Assembly: GCA_019400425.1 (NCBI GenBank)
Contig: JAFREE010000086.1
Location: 1-64,000 of the forward strand
Direction: 5' to 3'
DNA from: Hymenochaete sp. R1
Lineage: Eukaryota; Basidiomycota; Agaricomycetes; Hymenochaetales; Hymenochaetaceae
DNA length: 64,000 bases
Made by a program: the position numbers and the translations under genes
Notes under the pieces: generated by a model
What the model was told of the DNA's origin: nothing
The model's input: the letters and a program-made list of their open reading frames with translations, nothing else
The model's database searches: none
Shown here: positions 57,786 to 64,000 of the stretch, piece after piece
Numbering within the stretch: position 1 is the stretch's first letter
How the letters are laid out: every line of letters begins with the position of its first letter

Positions 57786-60678
57786 TCAAGGCTCGTCCTC
57801 CTCGATCTCTCCATCCTCCATATCATCATCCTCTTTCATCGACCGCTTCTTCCCCCGATTAAATCCCTCGTCGTCGCCCTCGTCCCCCAACCCAGATGAC
57901 TCTATAGTCGAACGGCTTTCCTGTGGATAAGCCCGTCCATGTTGTAGATAATGCATGGGACTTCTCACGGCCCCGCCAAATGTCTGCTCATGCTCATGTT
58001 CATGACTGGGTCCCTCAAACGGTTCCCCCATCGCAACATCACCCTCGTCTACGCCCACGTCCATTCTCATCCTAGGCGACGCCTCTGGCTCGTTCCCAGG
58101 AAGATAGAGCGTCCCCCGACCTCCAGGTCCAGGGAAGAACGACGCGGGCGATCCTCCGCCAAGGCGGAAAGGCGAAGCAGACGCAGACGAACGACGAAAA
58201 GGTTGCGGTGGTGTGGATAGATTCTCATGTCTGGGCGACGCTTGGGTTCGGTCGGCATACATGGGTGCAGGCATGTAGAGCTCATGGACTCGTGCGCCTG
58301 GGACGAAGTGCTGCGTGGGCGTCGAGGGCATACCTGAGCCAGAGTCGGACGTAGACGCCTGCAGCTGCTGATGACCCTCTGCCTCTGAGTCGCCTGCTCC
58401 TCCACTATTTCCCCTAGATGCTCTCTTCTTTCCCTTCCCTTTTCCCTTTCCTTTCTCTCCGGGAGTATCTCCCTCTTTACTACTATCGCCTTTGTCTTTT
58501 TCAGAGCGAGACTTTCTACCTTGCCTCGTCTCATTCTTCTTCTGTTTCTTCCCAGGCCCGCGCCGCCGGATCTCGTTGATGTACACACATGGCTCGTTCT
58601 TCTTCTGGCAATTCCGGCAGGTCGGCCGCGCACCATCGCAGCGCATCTTGCGTTCTGCATTTTTTGTTTGGCGGAAGTAAAGAAATTCCAAGCACGACCA
58701 GAAGGGGCAGAAACACGTAAAGAAAGAGGCAGGAAAGGGGGAGAAAATAAGTCAGTCAATAATCTTGATTTCATATCGCTCACAGCACACAATTCGATAA
58801 AGAAAAATGGAAAGAAAGGACTCGCAGAAATGAAGTACACTCACTTCGACAGAAATCGCACGCGACATCGATTTTGGCTCGTGGCGCCCTGCGGGCCAAT
58901 TTCTGCGGAGGAACACCCCCATCGCCCGGCGCGAAATCCGTACCATTATAATCGTCGTCATCGCTCTCGTCCAACTCATAGTCGTCCCCGCTCACATAAG
59001 TTCTATCCGGTCCAGGCCCAAGCCCTGGTCCGCCTTGCGAAACTCTTGAGGGCCCTGCGACGGCCTGCTGATGCAAATGTGGCTGAGCGGATCGCAGGTC
59101 GGGGTGAATGACGGATTCGTTGAAGGGTTCGTGCATATGCATGTGCGTTTGGGATGCCGAATTTGACGCAAGATCGGGAGTTTGGGAGCTTGATGCTGAG
59201 GCGGAAGCTGAGTCTGAGGCTCCGAGGGGGATCGCAGTCACATTCTTTCGTCCGCGTCCTCTTCCCCTGCCCCCTCGACTTCCGCGCCCTCTCACAGACC
59301 CTTCAGTTCCAGCAAACTTAATCGTCTCCGGATTCTGTCCGGCTCCCCCAGTTCCCGCAGGTCCAATACCTAGAGTACCCATCGGATTTCCAGCAGTCTG
59401 CTCGGGACTCACCGTCCTCGACCGTTTCGGCGGTGGAGACGAATCCCTTGAGTGATCTCGATGCTGCCTCTGCGGCTGCTGCAGCGGCTGAAACGTACCC
59501 CTTGGTGAGGCCCCCATACCGGATACAGATTGCCTAGCTGCCTCAGGTGGGTACGCATACCGCAACCTTGGACTCGCGCTGGTTCCCTGTCGAATAGGAT
59601 ACGGGTAGTTTCCTATTGACGGGCCGGACGGAGGTGGGCCGGCGCTCGGCCCGAATGCCGAAGCCGAAGCCGAACCCAGATGTGAGACTGGGTGGTTTGA
59701 GAACGGTCCGCCCGCAGGGGGCGGATAGCTTCCTGGTTGCGCGCTGAACTGAGGTGGGTGTCCCGACGTTCGTTCAGGCGCAGATGCAGGATACGTGGAT
59801 GGTGGGTACTGCCCTTGACCGTGAATGAAAGGTACGCCTCTCCTTGCAGGCGTCGGAGACGATATCCTCGAGCCTGGTCTTGAATTTCCAAGTGAACCGC
59901 CTCCTCCGCCTCTGGCTGATCCACCGAATGCCGCGATTGCGTGTTCATCTGAAAGTGCGCGTGAGATCGGTGGTGGAGTCGGGACACCTGGGCCTCGGAG
60001 GCTTGGAATTGGCCGGCGAGTGAGGGATGGGTCGAGGGGAGGGAGTATACGCGACTCTGCCATGCTCATGCTGAGTGGTCGCTCTCCGTCTCGGTCCATT
60101 CCTCTATCGATGTCTCTGTCTCTGTCTCTAAAATCTCTACTGCGATCCCTGAACCAATTCTGGTGGACGCGGTCGTAACGGGATGAGCGAGATCGTGAAC
60201 GATCACGCTCGTCGCTGACGAGCGGGTAGACATAGCTCGCAGAGTTTGTGCTAGATGTTTCGTGCGAATGGAAAGGGTGAGACGAGTCGAATGTCTCAGA
60301 GATAGGTGAAGCTGATGAAGAGGCGAAGGGAGTGCGTGCGCGGCGAAAGTGGGCTGGAGGAGGTGAATGCTCTTGTGGTTGAGAATGTGGTTGTGGTTGT
60401 GGTTGTAGTGGGCGAGGTGGTGATGGTGGTGATGGTGTTGAGACGAACATGGCGCGATGCGTGGTTGTCGAGGCTTGTCCCCCCGCTGTAACCTGAAAAG
60501 GCGGATGCACCGTCTCATAAGGCATCGAGGAGAGTCGCTCGTCGATGGGCGCATCTAGTCGGAAAGCTCGCAGTGCTTCTGGCAGCGCGCTCTCGTGGCT
60601 CGGTGTCGGATCGTCATAGTTGTCTCGGTTCGAATGTGTAAGTCGCTGCTGTGGTTGCGCACGCTGGTGTCTGCTCAT
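57786..60678 (-). CDS. Zn2Cys6 (Gal4-type) transcriptional regulator
   Basis: Model on the minus strand: exons 58845-60678 and 57786-58654; 900 aa in phase. The zinc cluster ACDFCRKRKMRCDG...CRNCQKKNEPC lies unusually far in, around residues 606-634, and is split by the single intron. Before it are about 600 disordered residues: Pro/Ser-rich, an R/D repeat (RDRDRDIDRG), and an RGRGSRGGRGRG patch. After it come a basic Lys-rich segment and a disordered acidic tail ending DGEIEEDEP. No fungal-specific TF middle-homology domain is evident. It should bind DNA as a regulator; targets are unknown. Overlapping plus-strand frames are shadows of its skewed composition. Confidence 0.9.
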
Positions 60679-63113
60679 AGCTTCCGCAGCGGGATGTCGA
60701 CTCGAGGGGCACCTGATGGGCGGAAGCTTCGCCCACGCGAGCTTCGGTGGGAGTAGCTAATTAAAAGCGAAACCTAGGGAGCGACCAGACGGACAAACGG
60801 ATGAAAATATAGGAGGCTGACAGTGTGGTTGAGGGCGAAGCCACAATAACCCAGCGATCTCGAGTCGATTCCAGTAACGGAAAACAATGGACAACGGATC
60901 CTAGCAATACGCCTAAGGTCACTTCCAACAAGGGCGGTAACCCCCGATGGCGTAAAGAAAAAATTGTAGGGAAAAAAGGAGCGCGAGTGAGACCGGACGG
61001 GCGAGGGCAAAGGACCTCCTGTGACAGCAAATTGTTTCGGGTGTATAGTCTTCTCTCTGCTCAAGAGAGACCTTGTTCATAAGGTTTGCTTCCGTCGCGT
61101 TGACATTGGCTAGATGGGGCAGTCAGTGTCCTCCTGCGACCTCGTGTCCGCCGCGTTGATGTTTATCGATTGTACGACCCAATATCGATATTTCTCAAAG
61201 AAGCATGCCTTTTATGCCCTCATCGAGCCGGCCCTCGTTGTTGCCTTCGTGTCCGTGCGGGCTCTTGCGAGAATGGGGAGGGGGAAAGGCAAGACCCGCA
61301 CGATGCGCGATGAGCGTCAAACTTGGTAAATTCGGGATGCCCGCAAACGATGATAGCCATTTAGCCGGACCGACGTTCCTCACCGTCTCTTCGGGTCGAA
61401 ATTGCCATCTTCAGTATCAACTTGGCTCATAGTATAGGTATGAACGAGGGGAAGTCTGTTTCCCCGTCTTACTGCCCCATTCATTGAGCAGGCATCGGTA
61501 TCGGTACACTCCGCGCACTGTCGATCCTCGTTTACGATAATGCAGTGTCTGTCTAGTACTTATGGAATAGAAACAGACTTGAATTAATTTCTCTATGCAT
61601 CGCCAAACGCGCTTCTTGTCCTCGCTTTTACGGCATTCCGCGTTTCCCCTTGTCTTTGGTGTCAGATTCGATTCATGCATGCCCTCCAAATCTCATCAAT
61701 TCCAGCACGCCCGATAGAACGGGCCCGGTTGCTCAACAATTGCTTATGCCACGTTGAAAAAATTTCTCCATAACCACGACCGCGAAATAAGGCAGGCTAA
61801 ATGGAACACTCTCTGGCGCACTGCTTCAAGGGACCATCTCGACGTCAACAGTCTCACAAAGCTCCCAGTTAGGCCCCTATACGCCACCAGCACTCGCAAA
61901 TACGGCACAGATGGGTCCGGACAGACGCAAAAAGGAGAAAGAGGGTAGTAAATTTCGTTCTTTATTCCGCATTACGAATCTGAGACAGCCCCCTCCAAAC
62001 AGCTCTCGGAACACTGGCCGCGTGCAACGTTCTTGACAGACCTGCTTGACCTGCGAGGGATGAAACACGAGGCCGCCGGGGCGCAAGCGGTATTGGCCGA
62101 CGTCCATCTGTGCTGCCATGATGGATCTGAGGAAAGACGAAAAGGAGGAAGAACCTGATGGAGACAATCTGAGTCTGATTGTCCGGAATGATTGACTTGC
62201 CTCGGGTCGGTGTTTCTTGCATTCTCTCGGAGCACGAAAACGGACATTTGTTCGGTACGAGAGTAGCGGACGTCATCGGAAGGTACGGTACGCTTCATGG
62301 GGGAGTGAAAGCTTTCGTGAGTGCTTAAGCGGCGGGGAACTGCGTACGGAAATTGCAGACTGGGATTCGCCAGCAAGCGCAGAAAGGGTGCTATGACTGC
62401 AATGACCTGCGTTTTCAAAGTCAAGGTCAACGGAGGCATCTCATTTCGATCAGCTTCCATGCTGGAACCTTTTTCGCATTTCTGCGTGATGAATGCTTCC
62501 TTCAGTGAAACGTGTATCTTACATTCCAATCGTTACTCGCCTTGGGAACCACGAGTCTTTTGGCGAGAAATACGGAGACGACCGCGTCACATGTCAAGTC
62601 GGGTGTTCGTTTGAAAGGCTACATTGCGCACATGAGGCTTTGATATTCCATTATTGTGGAACGAGGGCATGGAAATCAATATGGGAGAGAAAGCGAGCTT
62701 TTATCGAGGATAATCAAACATGCGAGCTGGTCTCCGGAAGGAAGAGCTGGAAGCAAACCAGGAACTTGGACATGTTAAGATGAATCGTCCATGGTTTATT
62801 TCTGCATACGATTCACATGATATTGCACACGTCTTCCCTTCATTCGACTTCCGTGCGTAGTGGTTTGCCATAAGCATCGTTCAGCTCACTCACTTTATTC
62901 TTTTGGAACGTGAGTATCCATGGTACTGCATTCCGTTGCACTCACGATAGATATAGGAAGTCAATAACAAAGATAGCAAAAGCGAGGGCGAGCTAGACGT
63001 ATGTAACCAAATCCGTGCAGGTAATGTACATGTGGCTTAGTACATAAAACAAAACAAAACAACGAAAGAAAGCCGAGGCCGAGTATGAGAAAGACACCTA
63101 TCTACTCGATATG
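60679..63113. other. 2.4 kb stretch without supported gene
   Basis: The left part is the regulator's upstream region. A minus-strand frame at 61972-62529 (about 185 codons) is open, but has no splice support, family motif or clear start. Nothing else stands out. Confidence 0.4.
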
Positions 63114-64000
63114 TTAGCTTGGGTTGAGTTCCCCAATATCAGAGCTATCCGCATCCGTGTCAACCCAGCTTTCCGACTCTGTATCGACGACACCATCTCC
63201 AAATCCATTCATCCGAGGATCCCTATAAGGGGAACGTAATCGATGGTTCGAAGGTACCTCACGACTATCTGGCCGTAGTTGAGAGCGATTTTGGACTGGG
63301 GACGTGGATAATGGTTGCCGTCCGCTTGGTTTTGAGTTTGATTCGTCGTCCTTACCTTTGCCCTTAGATTTACCATTCGCTCCATTCACCCGTTCTCGCG
63401 AGCGGCCTCGTAGATCGAGACTGTTGACACCTTCCTTATCAGCTGAAGGTGATTCAAGCCAGAAGACCGTGTTCTCGCTGCCCAGCTTCATTGAGCTCAT
63501 TTCGGGGGTCTTCAGAGATTTCAACGCGTTTTCAAGACCATTCCGACCTTCCCTTTCATTTTGGACTTCACCATCGTCACTCGTCGTTCTCCCTCCACAT
63601 ATGTTCGTCAGGGATACAACTTCGCTTTCGTTACCAGTTTCGTCTCCAGGAAGCTTACTACTACCACTCCCTACCATCCGGATCTCATGTAAATGCGAAC
63701 TCTTTGCCCATTTTTTCGCCGAAGCTAGCGGCTCAGACGATTCACCACCTAAGGACATCGAATGAGGAAGCGCTGAAGGCAGAGGCACAGTCCCATTCTG
63801 CGAGTGCGTGCGACGGATACGTGGGCGCATTCCACCAATGTTTATCGGTGCGGAAGCACCTACGCTATAGCTGTGCGTGTGTCCGTGTCCATGTCCGTGA
63901 GTATGGCTATGTCCAGGCAAATGGGGAGGATTGACGTTGGAGTTTGAGGGCGTTTTGGGTCGATGAGAAGTGAAGTGGCGAGGGTGAGGTGCGCGTATCT
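63114..64000 (-). CDS. Hypothetical protein, 3' part only (runs off the right edge)
   Basis: Not recognised. The minus-strand frame is open from the window edge to the stop at 63114, about 295 residues of C-terminal sequence. Near the edge is a His/Gly repeat (HSHTHGHGHGHTHSYS) that could bind metal, followed by a Ser-, Asn-, Glu- and Arg-rich, probably disordered chain with SLNIC-free low complexity except LTNICGGRTTSDDGE. It ends in an acidic tail (ESWVDTDADSSDIGELNPS). The start codon lies outside the window. The consistent low-stop frame over nearly 0.9 kb and biased composition support a real gene. Confidence 0.6.
   Translation of the reverse strand, partial: IRAPHPRHFTSHRPKTPSNSNVNPPHLPGHSHTHGHGHGHTHSYSVGASAPINIGGMRPRIRRTHSQNGTVPLPSALPHSMSLGGESSEPLASAKKWAKSSHLHEIRMVGSGSSKLPGDETGNESEVVSLTNICGGRTTSDDGEVQNEREGRNGLENALKSLKTPEMSSMKLGSENTVFWLESPSADKEGVNSLDLRGRSRERVNGANGKSKGKGKDDESNSKPSGRQPLSTSPVQNRSQLRPDSREVPSNHRLRSPYRDPRMNGFGDGVVDTESESWVDTDADSSDIGELNPS

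Noticed and set aside
58521..59111. Plus-strand frame across the Zn2Cys6 gene
   Set aside because: Shadow of the low-complexity regulator on the other strand; the zinc cluster fixes the true frame.
60100..60140. TCTGTC/TCTCT repeat
   Set aside because: Codes for the Arg/Asp repeat of the regulator on the minus strand; not an independent satellite.
61972..62529. Minus-strand frame of about 185 codons
   Set aside because: Overlapping frames of similar length on both strands, no domain, no intron structure and no promoter signal; likely chance in GC-rich DNA.

Overview
The window is nuclear DNA of a filamentous basidiomycete, almost certainly an Agaricomycete. Genes are dense and lie on both strands. 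Most are cut by 2 to 10 introns of about 45-130 nt (many 50-60) with GTRNGT donors. The protein families are typical fungal ones: wax-synthase-like acyltransferase, BSC6-like MFS carrier, IPNS-like dioxygenase, THI4, Zn2Cys6 regulator, GPI-anchored GH16. I built all exon models by eye from reading frame, splice signals and remembered family motifs. Every multi-exon model closes in phase, but exact boundaries have not been tested against RNA.

Layout, left to right. 0.3-12.1 kb: a wax-synthase-like MBOAT enzyme, the 26S proteasome ATPase Rpt5, an epoxide-hydrolase-type alpha/beta hydrolase followed by a truncated, frameshifted tandem copy, a tiny minus-strand gene between those two copies, and an MFS transporter. 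12.4-24.5 kb: a gene-poor stretch holding small, low-complexity, lineage-type proteins (12.4, 18.4, 19.7, 21.2 and 24.0 kb) around PRMT3 and an 11-exon 2-oxoglutarate/Fe(II) oxygenase with a 7-nt microexon. 24.5-33.9 kb: a long empty stretch, an RBM25-like splicing factor, a GPI-anchored GH16 glucanase, two non-autonomous inverted-repeat elements flanking a tRNA-Glu(CUC) gene, and the thiamine thiazole synthase THI4.

35-49 kb: Aurora kinase and RIO1 kinase in tandem, a cytochrome P450 followed by an FMN-dependent 2-hydroxy-acid oxidase, a TPR/F-box protein, and chorismate mutase on the opposite strand. 50.6-64 kb: a divergent septin with a long disordered insert, mitochondrial dihydroxy-acid dehydratase ILV3, a small membrane protein, a large Zn2Cys6 regulator, a 2.4 kb stretch with nothing convincing, and the 3' part of an unknown gene running off the right edge.

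Most content is housekeeping: proteolysis, splicing, arginine methylation, chromosome segregation, ribosome assembly, and branched-chain, aromatic and thiamine biosynthesis. I see no metabolite cluster, CRISPR or prokaryote-type system. The parts most worth a second look are the near-perfect 177-bp-arm inverted-repeat element at 30.9-31.4 kb, the Tourist-like element 11 bp from a tRNA gene, the family of tiny proteins sharing a KDY...SSYGxGG motif, the over-represented TGACTCGA octamer around them, and several unusual splicing events (7-, 15- and 22-nt exons, two possible GC-AG introns, a possible 25-nt intron).
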